From assembly GCA_021397835.1 (NCBI GenBank), contig JAJFZO010000028.1, positions 1,054,001-1,118,000 of the forward strand: 64,000 nucleotides of DNA. The letters are read 5' to 3'. This DNA comes from Moringa oleifera (Eukaryota; Streptophyta; Magnoliopsida; Brassicales; Moringaceae). The translations under genes and the position numbers were made by a program. Below are positions 13,501-25,121 of this stretch, piece by piece (within the stretch, counting starts at the first letter, position 1; every line of letters begins with the position of its first letter). The notes below the pieces were generated by a model. That model made no database searches and was not told the origin of the DNA. It worked only from the letters and a program-made list of their open reading frames with translations.

Positions 13501-16500
13501 TATAATTATACCTATATAATTGGATGTACTTTGAATAAGTGCCAGATACAATGGAGCGTAATAATTAACTTAACCTAATATTTATTAGGTTTAATAATGT
13601 AATTGAGCCTAGTAATTAATTGAAACAAACAGTTATGATCTAATAATTAATTAAAATAAACAATTATGACCTAACAATTAATTGAATATAATAATTAATT
13701 ATGCTTAGAGTTTAACTTTTTTAAAAATTAATTAGTTATGGTTATATAAATTGGACCCCAAAAAAAGTTGGGCTTCATATATAATTGGGCCTTTAAATGT
13801 ATTTGAGCCCAATAACTAACTTGGTTTAATATATAATTGAATTTAAGATGTGATTGAACTTAACAATTAATAATATAACAGTTGGTTAGACCTAAAAATT
13901 AATTAAACTTAATAATTAATTACACTCAAATTTTAATTTTAATAAGAATTAAATACGTCCAAGATTTAAGTGACTGTAATGTGCATAAACCCACTATAAA
14001 ATTGGCCTATAAAAAAGTCAGATTCAAATATAATTCAACTGAAGATATAAGTGAGCATAATAATTAATTATACCAAATAATTATCTGAGTTGACATATAC
14101 TGATTGGCTTTAAAATTAATTAGATTTAATATTTAATTAGGTCGAACATATAATTGAGACTAATAGTTAGTAAGGCCTAGCAATTCATTTGGTGTTATTA
14201 ATAAAAAAAACTAGACTTATTGTAATGTGATCTAATAAAAAACTAGACTTACTATAATGTGATATAATAAATAATTAAACTTAAATAAATAAACCTAAGA
14301 AATGAATTGGCTTAATAAATAATTATGTTTAATATTTAATTAAGTTATCAATTCATTAGACCTAACAATTAACTAGCCCTATCAATTAATTTTGCCTAAG
14401 ACTTAACTGTCTTGAGAATTGACTTTATTAAAAAAATTGGGCTTAATGTATAATTGGGTCTAAGAAATAGTCTAGTCGAAGATATAATTAGGCCAATTAA
14501 TTAATTGGATCAAATTAATTATAGTAACACATGTGAGCCTAAGAAATAATTCGTTGTATAATTAGCCCAAGATATAATTAGACTTGAAATTAATTAAACC
14601 TAAAAAATTAGAAATATAACATAATTACTCCTTTTATATAATTGGGCCAACAATTTAATGGCCCAAATATACTTGGACTTGAGTATAACTTGATTCATAA
14701 ATAATTTGACAAAATATATGGCTCTAGCATTTGTTTGGTCTAAATAATTAATTATGTATATCGCTCATTAACCTAAGAATTAATTAAGCTTAGTTCAAAT
14801 TAGGCCCAACTATGTTAATAATGTCTAATATTTAATTGAGCTTAACATTTAATTTGACATATTATTTTATTGGGCGACAATTCGTTAGGGCTAAAATTAA
14901 TTGAGCCAAATTTTAATAGCGCTTAGTAAAAATTTTGGTTTGATATATAATTAGACTACTTAAAATTAGACTTAACATAAAAATGATACACATAATTAAA
15001 TGAGCCTTATAAATAATTAGAAATAAGATAAAATTAACCCTATTAATTAATTAAGTCTAAAATTTAATTATTTCTAAAAGTTAGATAGGCCTAACTTTTA
15101 AACATAATTAGATTTGACTTAAGGTATAAATGGGCCTTATAAATAATTCGGCTGGATATATAATTAAGCCTTATTAATAACAATGCCTAGGTATAATTGA
15201 GTCTAAAGTGCATTAAATTGAAAAATAATTTAGTACAAAAATAAATTGAGCCTAAGAATTAATTGAGTCGTAGAAATAATTAGGTTTAACGAATAATTAT
15301 GCCTAAAAATTGGTTGAAACTAAGATTTAATTGGGCCTAACAAATCCAAATAAATAAAAAAGTTTACTATATAATTGGGCATAAGAAAAAATGGGCCTAA
15401 TGCGTAATTGTGGCTAAAATATAATTAAAAAATAATTATTTCAATTTAAGATATAATTGGACTTCGCATGCGTAAACACAATAAATATTTAGACTTTTAA
15501 ACAATTTGGATTTAAAATATAATTGGATCAAAATTGTAATTAGACCTCCAAACAATTGGATCTAAGATGTAATTGCACCCAAATTATAATTTGACTTAAG
15601 TTGTAAATGGGCCTTACAAATAATTCAGCTTGATAGATCATTAGGCATAGTAGATAATAATGGTGCCTTAGGTTTAATTGAGCCTACAGTGCATGAAATT
15701 GAGAAATAATTCTAACCCAAGAGCAAATTGAGGCTAACATATATTAATTAGGCTAGAAAAATAATTAGGCCTAATATGTAAATGAGCCTAGTAGTTAGTT
15801 AAATCAAATAATTCGTTGCACCAAAATATTGGACTTAAGATCTATTTGAGCTTAACAATTTTTTAAGCCCAGTAAATCATTGGGCTTCACAAGTAATTTA
15901 ATCTAATAACTAATTGAGCTTAAGATATAATTTTGCATAAGAATTAATTGGACATAATAAAAAGTTTGGACTCATATGCATTAGGTCTAATATACTTTTT
16001 GAGCATAACAATTAATAAAGACTAAGACATTTTTGGGCTTGTAATATAATTGAACCTAACAATTCAATCGAATAATTAATTAGGCCTAATAATTAATTAG
16101 GTCTAATATTTGATTGTGAGTAAAACTTAATTTAATTTAAGATTTAATTGAGCCCAATAAGAAACTGGGCTTAATATATAATCAAGTGTAATAAATAATA
16201 AGGCTTATTTCATAGTTGGGCCTAAGGACACAATGAGACTATTAAATAATTATACCTAGAATATGATTGCATTGAAGATTTAATTGGACGTAACGTGCAT
16301 GAACCCAGATTATAATTTAACTTAAGACGTAATTGAGCAAAATAATTAATTAAATTCAATAACTAATTGGGCTTAATATTTATTAATTTGATAATTAATT
16401 AGTTTAGTCAAATTTATAATTGAGATTAACAATTAATTAGACCTAGCAATTTATTGAGCTTAATGATTAATTAAACCTGACATTTGATTGTGTTTAAGAA

Positions 16501-16953
16501 ATAATTGGACTTCATTAAAAGATTTGACCTAATAAATAATTGATCTCAATTTATAATTGGGCTTAAGAAATAAACTGACCTAATAAATACTTTGGTCTAA
16601 GATTTAATTAAGTCTAACAATTAATTACATCAAACCTAATAATTAATTGGGCCTAGGATTTAATTGGCTTGAGAATTAGTTGGACCAAAATTTAATTGTG
16701 CTTTATCTAAAATTGGGATAGATATGATCGAAATAATTATCCCAAAAAATAATTTAACATATATTTAGATTAAATTAATAATATGATCTAAGATATAATT
16801 AGACTTCAAATTAATTTGATTTAAAAAATTAGACATATGATATAATTAGGTCTAATATATAGCTGGGTTTAAGATATTTCAAATCAAATATAATTAAACT
16901 GGATAAATAATTAGGCCTAATAATTAGTTAGACCTAAAATTTATTAGGTCTAA
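10541..16953 (+). repeat. 17-bp satellite, forward orientation (long block)
   Basis: About 6.4 kb of forward monomers. Variant monomers with a TGCATGA or TGCATA core recur at about 10964, 11434, 11685, 11953, 12795, 13319, 13981, 15468 and 16296. A pure A run of about 18 lies near 11698. I see no genes or RNA genes. Confidence 0.85.
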
Positions 16954-17953
16954 GGCCATCTCCAACCCTATACACTAAATTTAACACCAATTTGATATAA
17001 AAAATGAATCTTTTTAGAATATTTCAATATCAAATTTTTTTCATCTCCAACCCATTTACACCAAATTAGTGTTATAATATTATTTTAATAATATAAATAA
17101 TAATTATCAATAAAAATATTTATAAATATTGATTAATTTATAAATATTTTAAAATAATTAATATAATTTAAAATTTTAATTTATATTTATATTTTTTAGA
17201 AAATTAATATTATATAATAAATTATAATTTTTAGTAATTTTATAATTAATAATTTATCAATTAAATTTCATAAAAATATTTTTACCATAATTTTAACTTA
17301 ATTATTTTTATGAGTTACTTATATTTTTTACGATAATGTATAATTTTTTGATAGAGTAGTTTTACATACACGATTCAAATCGATATTAAAATTTTATTAC
17401 GTAATTGGTACAAGACAAAATAAAATCACTAACACATTACAATATCTAGTTTTTTGAAATTAATATTGTAATTTCAGTTTAAGTTGTAATCATTAATGTG
17501 TTGTTATATTTATTGTACTGTGTTATTAATTAAAAAAATTATTTTTATCATGTTCATACAAAAATTTAAATTATATCATAAATTATATATTATTTTAAAT
17601 TATTATGTATTTTTAAATAATAATTTTAATAATATATATAATTTTATTATTAATTAAATAAATTATTATTATTAATAATTTAAATAAAATAAAATTATAT
17701 ATTGAATATTGATTTTATTTTAAAGATCTTGATGAGATATTCTTAATGGTATAATTTTTTTCTAATAATATCATATATTTATTAAGTTATTGATAAAAAT
17801 ATCTTTGATTCAAAATTTATAAAAAAGTAATTTGTAAAAAAATTATTTTAAAATTACACCAATTTGAAGGGATCAATTTGCCATCTCATTGGAGACGGTT
17901 TCATCATTTTTTGATGGCAAAATGCCGTTTTACCATCTTCGTTGGAGACGACC
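16954..17953. mobile_element. Harbinger/Tourist-like MITE, 1000 bp
   Basis: The ends are imperfect inverted repeats: GGCCATCTCCAAC at the left, and GTTGGAGACGACC at the right, which reads GGTCGTCTCCAAC in reverse complement. A TAA sits directly outside each end (16951-16953 and 17954-17956), as expected for a PIF/Harbinger TWA target duplication, and both flanks are forward 17-bp satellite. The CATCTCCAACCCATTTACACC stretch is partly repeated inside near 17040, and TCATTGGAGACGG near 17888. The interior is AT-rich and non-coding, so the element is non-autonomous. Confidence 0.78.
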
Positions 17954-18175
17954 TAATAATTAATTGAGTCTATCGTATATGAATCCATTAAAAAATTAGT
18001 CTTAGGAGCAAGTGGTGCATAACGGATATTAACTCAGCAAAAAAATAAAATAATTAGACCTAATATATAATTAAGCCTAACAATTAATCAAACTTAACAA
18101 TTCATTAGGATTAATAACTAATTGAGGGTAAGATTTATTGCTTAATAAAAAATTAGACTTCACATATAAATTGGG
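17954..18175 (+). repeat. 17-bp satellite, forward, continuation
   Basis: The forward satellite resumes after the MITE (CCTAATAATTAATTGAG) and fades out near 18175, where sequence without the 17-bp period begins. Confidence 0.75.
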
Positions 18176-19690
18176 CAATGTTTAATAAATATGCACTGCC
18201 TTTAGGATGATATTAAAGTATCTTGAAACTTGGTGATTTGTCTCATTTCCTTTTGTTTTTAACTTGAATGAAAAAGAAGCTTAATTTGATTTGGGAATTT
18301 TATTTTATTTTTTAAATAAAAAATGGATATGATAAATTTATTTTACAAACTATTCCATCAAATTTTGTTTGATAACTTTTCAATTATGAATATTTATTTA
18401 ACATTCAAAAGTTTTAAGTAACATGATTTTATTTTTTACATATTATCTTTTTACATTTTATCAATAATATATTACAATAATGTTAAAATATTTAAACTTA
18501 TTAAAGAGTATTTCACTCTAAAAAAATGTATCAAGGGTAAATATCAAAATAAACTTTGTGATATTTGAGATTTTCAATAAAGTTTTTATATTTTCTTAAT
18601 CAATTTTACATATAAACTTTTTAAGTGAGTCTAAATTAAACATTATCTTTATTTTTTTTAAAGAGAAGATAGTGTACAACGAACTTTATTATGAAATTTC
18701 TAAGAAATGCAAATAAATATTCAAGTTACCATTAAAAAAAACTTTTAGAATTTCTTGAGTAGTAAACTTATTTTCATATTTTAAAAAAAAAACATTTGTA
18801 ATACATAAATTTTAAAGTTATATATTTTTGATACTTAAAAGTTCAAACTTTTTTTTTTGTATATTTCTTCATGTTTGTTAAAAATTTTAAGTTAAACTCC
18901 ATTATACAAAATCACAAATTTGAATTGTTCCTTCATAGAAAAATTAAAAGTAAGTTGATTTAGATCAAATAGATATTTTAAGTGTAGAATTGGTAAAAGA
19001 AAACTGTAAGAACTTAATTGAAAAATGCCAATAAAGGTTAGTTTGATCTTTATCTTAATATTACTTATTGAATTATTAGATCTCACTCTTGATGAAATTA
19101 TATAATACTAAAAATTATAATTAGTTAAATTTAAATTTTATGAAATATAACTAAACTTAAAATTAATTTTTTTCATATTCGTGAGAATAAGAATATAAAA
19201 AGAAATATTTTAATAATAGATTAACATTTTTCACTAATCCAATGATCTCTAATTATTATATAATTTCTTAAAATTAGGCGGTGTAAATCAAGATTCTTTT
19301 TTTTAAAGAGAGAGTTGTTCATTGGTTAGCTTGCTATTAGTGTAATAATGAGTCAGTCCTGTCGAAGTAGAGATATAATCTAATTTATATTTATATTTGC
19401 AACATTTTCTCTTAATATTTCAAAATTATGAAAGAAAGACTGAAATATAATTTTCATAAACTTTGTCCCACTCATTTGCAAAATTCTTATTTAATTAGCT
19501 CTTCAAATTTATTTGTTTTGAATTAAAAATTACTAAACTGATAATGGTACATATTAATCACCTAATGTTTAAAAAAATATTTAAATTAGAATTAAAAGTA
19601 ATTTTTTTGTTTGCGCTTGATTGATATTCGCGTGAATAAGTATAATTAAATCAAGTTGCCTAGCAATACCATTAAAAATTAACTAATTAA
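18176..19690. other. AT-rich non-satellite island, unclassified
   Basis: About 1.5 kb with neither the 17-bp period nor the telomere heptamer. It is AT-rich, with many A/T homopolymers and only short chance reading frames. I saw no clear terminal repeats, target duplication or protein similarity. It could be an inserted degraded element or original low-copy DNA. Confidence 0.55.
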
Positions 19691-22600
19691 TTAATTTTAT
19701 TTAACACTGTTTTTTATTAAATCTAAGTAAATCATAGACCCTATTAGTTATTAGGCTCAATGAATTGTTAGATCTAATGGATTGTTAGATCCAAATAGTT
19801 GTTAAGCTAAATTGCATATTAGGCCCAATTATTTTTTTGTGTCCAAATAGTTGTTTCTTATGTCAGCTATAGGGCAAATGAATTATCTTGCCTAATTCAA
19901 TGTTAAGACCAATTAATTATTTGGCCTATTGTTTATTAACCTTACTTCTTCTAATTTTATATTAAGTTTAATTATTTATTAGCATCAATTATATATTAAG
20001 CTTAATTTTTTATTAGATTAAATATCATGTGAGGCATTTATAGATACTTAATCATAATTAAATCATAAACTAATTTAGTTATTAAGCTAAACCAATTGTT
20101 CGGTTAAAATCATCTTTGGGAACAATCAATTGTTAGGTCTGATTAAGTTTTAGACTTGCTTACATAATAGGTCCAATTATTTTTTAAGCCTAAGTCACTT
20201 TAGATCTAATTGATATATATTAAGCCAAATTAATTATTAGCCCTAATTATTAGGCTCTTTTATAATGTGGAAAAAGTTATATCTTTGACAAATTATATCT
20301 TAGTTTAAGTATGTTCTTACGCTCATAATTAAGCTATTGCAAAATAGGCCTGGTTATACATGAAGAACTTTTTGTTTTCGGCCAAATTAATTATTGGACA
20401 CAATTAATTCTTAGGCCATAATTATTTGCTAAGGACAATTAACTATGAAGCTTAATTATATTTTAAGTTCAATATTTTATTCAAAAAAATTATACATTAA
20501 ACCTAATTATTTATTAAACTCAATTATATATTTTATCTCAATTTTTATTAGACTCAAGTAAATGTTCAACCCAAATAATTATTAAACTTATTGAACTGTT
20601 ACGCCCAATGAATTATTAGATATTAATTTTTGGACTTGCTTACACAATAGGTCCAATTATTTTTGAAGCCCAAGTAATTGTAGATCTAATTGATATATAT
20701 TAGGCCTAATTAATTATTAGCCCTAATTATTAGGCTCCTCCTTTATAATTTGGAAAAAGTTATATCTTTGACCCAATTATATCTTAGTTCAAGTGTCTTC
20801 TTAGGCTCATAATTAAGCTATTGCAAAATAGGCGTAGCTGTACATGAAAACCAATTTTTTGTTAGACGGAATTAATTATTAGACTTAATTAATTCTTAGA
20901 CTATAATTATTTGTCAGGTTCAAATAACTATAAAGCTTAATTATATTTTAAGTTCAATATTTTCTTTAAACCAATTATATATTAAACTCAATTTTTTAAA
21001 AAATCTAATTAAATCTTAAAATTAATTAATTATTTAGCCAACGAGTTATTACATCAAATTAATTATTAGGCCCAACTATAGATTGGGTCTAACAAATTAT
21101 TAGGCCCATTTAGTTTTTACTCTCAATTATATATTGAATTTAATTTTTTATTAGGCCCAATTAAATACTCAATCTAATTAATTGTTATGCTCAATTATTG
21201 TTATACTTAATTAGTTTTATAGTCCGATTAGTTTTTAGGACCCATTAATATAAACTAGGCAAATTTTGTTCACAATTTGTATCTAAGTATGTCTTATGCT
21301 CATTTGTCTACATGTGGCTTCAATTGTTTGTTGTCTTATGTAGGTCCAATTATTTAATTCAATCATATCTTAAGCCCAATTATGATTTGAAAACAATTAT
21401 GATTGAAGCCCAATCCATCTTAGGACTAATTATTTATTGGGCTCATGCACGTTAGGTCCAATTAATTATTAGGCCCAATCATACCTTAGTCTAAATAATT
21501 ATGGGCTAATTTCTTGATTTTATCTATTTTATTTTATATTGAATTATATATCAATACAATTTAGTTTATTAAATTTCACTATATCTTAAGTCTAATTTTT
21601 TATTAGATCCAATAAAGCTTAGGTTTAACCAATTCTTAGGCACAGCTAAATCTTAGGTCCAATTAGATATTAGGTTCAACTAATTATCATGCTTAATTTA
21701 ATCTCAAGTTCAATTTTTATTACGTTAATTTTATATATAGGCAGAAAATACTTTAACCTAATTTTTTCTAAACCCAACTATATATTTAGCTTCATTTTTA
21801 TTAGACTCGAGTAAATGTTGGACCCAAATAATTATTAAACTTATCAAACTGTTACGTTCAATGAATTAATAGATTTAATTAATTTTTAGACTTGCTTACA
21901 TAATAGGTCCAATTATTTTTGAAGCCCGACCCAATTAATTATTAGCCCTCACTCTTAGGCTCCTTTATAATTTGGAAAAAGTGATATGTTGGACCAGTTA
22001 TATCTTTGTTCATAATTAAGTTACTTCAAAATTGGCCCAGTTATACATGAAGATCAATATTTGGTTAGGCCAAATTAATTATTATACTTAATTAATTCCT
22101 AGACTATAATTATTTATTAGATTCAATAAACTATGAAGCTTAATTATATTTTAAGTTTAATATTTTATTTAAACCAATTATATATTAAGCTCAATTATTT
22201 ATTAAACTCAATTATATATTAAGTTTAATTTTTTAAAATATAATTAAATCTTAAAATTAATTAATTATTTGGATCGAGAAGTTATTAGATCCAATTAATT
22301 GTTATCCAACTACACATTGGGCATAACAAATTATTAGGCCCATTTAGTTCTTATTCCTGATTGTATATTAACTTTAATTTTTTATTAGGCCTAATTAAAT
22401 ATTCAATCTAATTAATTGCTAAGCTTAATTATTGTTATATTCAATTATTTTTATAGTCTGATTAATTTTTAGGATCCATTAATATAAGCTAGGTCAAATT
22501 TGTTCATAATTTGGGTTCAAGTATATCTTAAGCTCATTTGCCCACATGCAGATCCAATTATTTGTTGTCTTATGTAGGTCTAATTATATCTTAAATTCAA

Positions 22601-22799
22601 TCATGTCCTTAAGCCCAACTATGATTGGAGCCTAATCCATCTTAAGATAAATTATTTATTAAGCTCATACACGTTAGGCTTAATTAATTATTAGGCCCAA
22701 TTATACCTTAACCCAATTAATTATGGGGCCTAATTTTTTATTGCATCTACTTTATTTTATGTTGAATTATATATTAATACCATTTAATTTATTAAGTCC
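19691..22799 (-). repeat. 17-bp satellite, reverse, with higher-order structure
   Basis: Reverse monomers. A recognisable composite unit recurs, with landmark CCCTAATTATTAGGCTC at 20241, 20721 and (degenerate) 21946, and a second landmark TTGTTGTCTTATGTAGG near 21330 and 22563. The spacing is about 1.23-1.29 kb, apart from one 480-bp partial copy. The block is interrupted by the CACTA element at 22800. Confidence 0.85.
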
Positions 22800-22811
22800 C
22801 ACTACTACAAA
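22800..22811 (+). repeat. CACTA left terminal inverted repeat
   Basis: CACTACTACAAA, identical to the reverse complement of 25745-25756. The preceding TCC is the target duplication. Confidence 0.95.
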
Positions 22812-22821
22812 TAAAAGCTTT

Positions 22822-23170
22822 AATGACAGTTAAAAATGGTTTTTAATGACAGTTGTAAAAGTGTCATCTTTGTTCATGTCATTAAAGGGGAGAGTTTTTA
22901 ATGACAGTTCTTGAACTGTCATTAAAGGGGGTGCCTTTGATGACAGTTCAACCCCCTTTGATGACAGTTCAAATAAAACTGTCGTTAAAGGGGGTGCCTT
23001 TGATGACAGTTCAAATAAAACTGTCGTTAAAGGGGGTACCCTTCAACGACAGTTCAAACAGAACTGTCGTTAAAGGGGGATACTCTTTAATGACGGTTTC
23101 GTTGGAACTGTCATTAAAGAGGGTACCCTTTAACAACAGTTCTGTTGGAACTGTCGTTAAAAGGGGATCC
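22822..23170. repeat. CACTA left subterminal hairpin repeats
   Basis: About seven alternating copies of TTTAATGACAGTT and AACTGTCATTAAAG. Facing pairs form palindromes, the best at 22897-22926 (14-bp arms, 2-base spacer). Later copies change to ACGACAGTT. The array gives a 150-codon open frame on the plus strand that is only translated repeat. These are probable transposase-binding sites by analogy with En/Spm (inference). Confidence 0.85.
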
Positions 23171-23650
23171 CCATTAAAGGTATTTTTTTGCATTTATTTC
23201 AAAATAAATAAAATTCAAATTATCCAAAACCTATTTTCGCATCATCCATATACATCAATACAATTCTTCACAATATATATGCAACCAAAATTTTTATGTT
23301 ATACACTTCAATACCATTCTAACAGAGATCGTCATTACTTCTTTCATATCTGAAAACACTCAAAATAGAATTTTTCTTCTTATTTCTCCTATATTGATTT
23401 CCATGACTTAGAACAAACAGCTCGACAGTCTCAATTGTGGCTAGAATCAAAAGACAAACTCATGAGATGTTTGGATGATCATCACCATATGATCATAATG
23501 TTTGCAATCTGCTACTGAGTGAGAGATGCACATGCTTATGGTACCAAAATTTGATTTCTACATGATGACTGTCTTACCATTTGATAACATTCTTCAAATC
23601 TTGGTATTTGGTCATTGAAAACTAACACAGATGAAAGCATGATTGAAAGT
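23171..23650. other. CACTA interior, unclassified; possible captured 3' untranslated region
   Basis: Low-copy, AT-rich sequence between the left subterminal repeats and the minus-strand exon at 23651-23763. On the minus strand it lies directly downstream of that exon's stop codon. Part of it may therefore be that gene's 3' untranslated region. No domain is recognised. Confidence 0.4.
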
Positions 23651-23763
23651 TTACACAACAAGGACCACTCCTCCGTCTGCCAAAAGCGGCAGCATTAAAA
23701 TTTGCTCTCTATATCCTATGGCTCTAGGTAATCTCTCAAGGTATAAACCAGATTTATACTGAC
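23651..23763 (-). pseudogene. Captured C-terminal exon of an unidentified gene
   Basis: Read on the minus strand, an intron-like acceptor (TGCTTTGTAG) ends at 23764 and is followed by 36 open codons and a TAA stop at 23651-23653. The peptide includes SGLYLERLPRAIGYREQ and then LMLPLLADGGVVLVV before the stop. It looks like real protein sequence in composition and has a well-formed acceptor, so I read it as the last exon of a host gene carried by the CACTA. I do not recognise the family. It has no start and cannot make a functional protein alone. Confidence 0.55.
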
Positions 23764-23803
23764 CTACAAAGCATAAGAATATCTGGATGATATACTTGAC
23801 GCT

Positions 23804-24170
23804 GCCAGCAGCTACACCAGCTGGTTCTGGATTGACTGCAGAAAGGAGAATGGCCGGAGAAGAGTGGAGAAACGGCTGCCATTAGCTACCCCAGCTGGTT
23901 GTGGATGGACTGCAGATAGGAGACTCACTGGAGAATGGCTGCTGTGTGGACAAAGACCAAAACAGAGAGTGCTGGAAACACTGCCAGCAGCTAATCCAGC
24001 TCGTTCTGGATTGACTGCAGAAAAGAGAATGGCCGGAGAAGAGTTGGGAAAAGGCTGCAACTAGCTACCCCAGCTGGTTGTGGATGGACTGTAGACAGGA
24101 GAATCGCCAGAGAATGGAAGATTGGCGGTGCAGCTGCTTCTGGACAGTCTGTGAAGAGGAGAATTCTGAC
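23804..24170 (+). repeat. 180-bp tandem repeat inside CACTA
   Basis: Two copies offset by 180 bp. CCAGCAGCTA, TTCTGGATTGACTGCAGAAA and GAATGGCCGGAGAAGAG at 23804 onward recur at 23984 onward. GCTACCCCAGCTGGTTGTGG recurs at about 23884 and 24064. The reading frames on both strands are products of the repeat and show no known domain. Confidence 0.85.
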
Positions 24171-24242
24171 CTTAGAGAGAAAAAATGTAGCGGGAGGTTA
24201 TGGCGGGCTCTAGAGGGCTCTGGAAAAAAATTTAGAACCCCA

Positions 24243-24400
24243 CTCTGGCCTTCAACGCCAGTTCTTACAGAACTGACGTTGAAGGTCAGCACACTAGCCT
24301 TCAACGCTGTTGAAGGTCAGTACAGCGTTGAAGGTTCCTGTCCTTCAACGCTGTTGAAGGTCAGTACAGCGTTGAAGGTTACTGGCCTTCAGTGCCAGTT
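24243..24400. repeat. Internal inverted/direct repeats of the CAACG(C/T)CAGTT type
   Basis: Repeated CCTTCAACGCTGTTGAAGG and GTCAGTACAGCGTTGAAGG motifs, partly palindromic. They resemble the subterminal repeats (AACGTCAGTT) in sequence. They may be internalised copies of an earlier element end, which would fit nested or composite growth of the CACTA. Confidence 0.7.
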
Positions 24401-24500
24401 CTGCCAATTCATTGAAGAGAGCCTCCCCTGACTCCTCCCCTGCAGACTCCACCATTTCCAAAAGCTGTAAATTCTCAGGAGAAACAGCAAATTTGGGGGT

Positions 24501-24610
24501 TTCTTGCAGCAGTAACGACTGCTGCTGCTGCAAGCAGCCGTGGCTGCTGCTTCTTGCAGCAGTGGCGACTGCTGCTGCTGCAAGCAGCCGTGGCTGCTGC
24601 TTCTTGCAGT
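24501..24610 (+). repeat. GC-rich 50-bp minisatellite
   Basis: Units begin TTCTTGCAGCAGT at 24501, 24551 and 24601 (50-bp spacing; the third is partial). Each holds runs of CTGCTG and GCAAGCAGCCGTGGC. TTCTTGCAG at each unit start looks like a splice acceptor, and the last one abuts the ribosomal protein L3 exon. Confidence 0.9.
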
Positions 24611-24719
24611 CCAGGGTGGAATGAAAAGATGGGGATTTAAAGGAATGCCAGCATCTCATGGTGCATCATTATCACATCAAAGTATTGGTTCTACTGGTCA
24701 GAGGGATGCTCCTGGAAAG
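24611..24719 (+). pseudogene. Captured exon of organellar ribosomal protein L3 (uL3)
   Basis: The translated segment reads [20 protein letters not shown] followed by [15 protein letters not shown]. This is the conserved central region of bacterial-type ribosomal protein L3, as found in plant mitochondrial or plastid large subunits. In intact proteins it is followed by a VFKGKKM-type stretch, which is absent here because the exon ends in a donor-like AAG|GTTTGT at 24719/24720. Only about 36 of more than 200 residues are present, so it is a fragment. It is preceded directly by minisatellite, with TTCTTGCAG acting as a possible acceptor. The family call is strong; mitochondrial versus plastid origin is inferred. 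Confidence 0.85.
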
Positions 24720-24850
24720 GTTTGTATATGCTAATAATGTTTTTCGATGTGTTTTAAGCTTGATGGTCCCCCCAATACCATATTACACTGGATTGCATGG
24801 AGCAGCTACTATAAGTTTGGTGTTCTAGTGCATGTTTAATCCTGATGCAG
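24720..24850 (+). other. Chimeric intron between captured L3 and beta-amylase exons
   Basis: Starts GTTTGTATATG after the L3 exon and ends CCTGATGCAG before the beta-amylase exon. The two sides come from different genes, so a capture breakpoint lies within. Removing it would join the two exons in frame (both phase 0). Confidence 0.6.
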
Positions 24851-25121
24851 GGAATCCCGGTAGGAATGGGCACTGCTGGTGAACTAAGATATCCTTCTTG
24901 CCCTTCTAATAAGCTAACATGGGTTTGGAATTCATGCGAACTTGGGGAGTTTCAGTGCTGTGATAAGGTAACGGCTTACGGGGTAACTTGTGTGCGTCTG
25001 CCTGAGCCATGAGGAGCTTGCATGGCGATTCTACTCTGCTATTTTCTTATTTTATTGATTCCTCTGGTGACTTTTTTTATTTTTTAACTGCTCCGGACAG
25101 TACATCCTTGCTGCTTCTAGC
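24851..25121 (+). pseudogene. Captured beta-amylase fragment: exon, intron and start of next exon
   Basis: 24851-24967 encodes GIPVGMGTAGELRYPSCPSN and then KLTWVWNSCELGEFQCCDK. This closely fits the beta-amylase segment with GELRYPS and ELGEFQCYDKY, near the substrate-binding part of the glycosyl hydrolase 14 barrel. A donor follows at 24968 (AAG|GTAACG). A T-rich intron ends in CTCCGGACAG at 25100, and the next exon starts with codons for YILAAS, as expected after the conserved DK in that family. Genomic capture with the intron retained excludes a processed (cDNA) origin. Normally beta-amylase releases maltose from starch; this piece is far too short to do so. The frame ends at a stop at 25155. 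Confidence 0.85.

Noticed and set aside
18892..19086. 64-codon frame in the non-satellite island
   Set aside because: Low-complexity AT-rich composition with no recognisable motif. The length is within chance for this base content.
22901..23353. 150-codon open frame on the plus strand
   Set aside because: Most of it is translated CACTA subterminal repeat (recurring SLKGVPLMTVQ-like peptides) and the rest is AT-rich. It has no domain, so it is not a gene.
23812..24304. Open frames on both strands with repeated RAGLAAGS or SGLTAEKR-like peptides
   Set aside because: They are explained by the 180-bp tandem repeat. No conserved domain.
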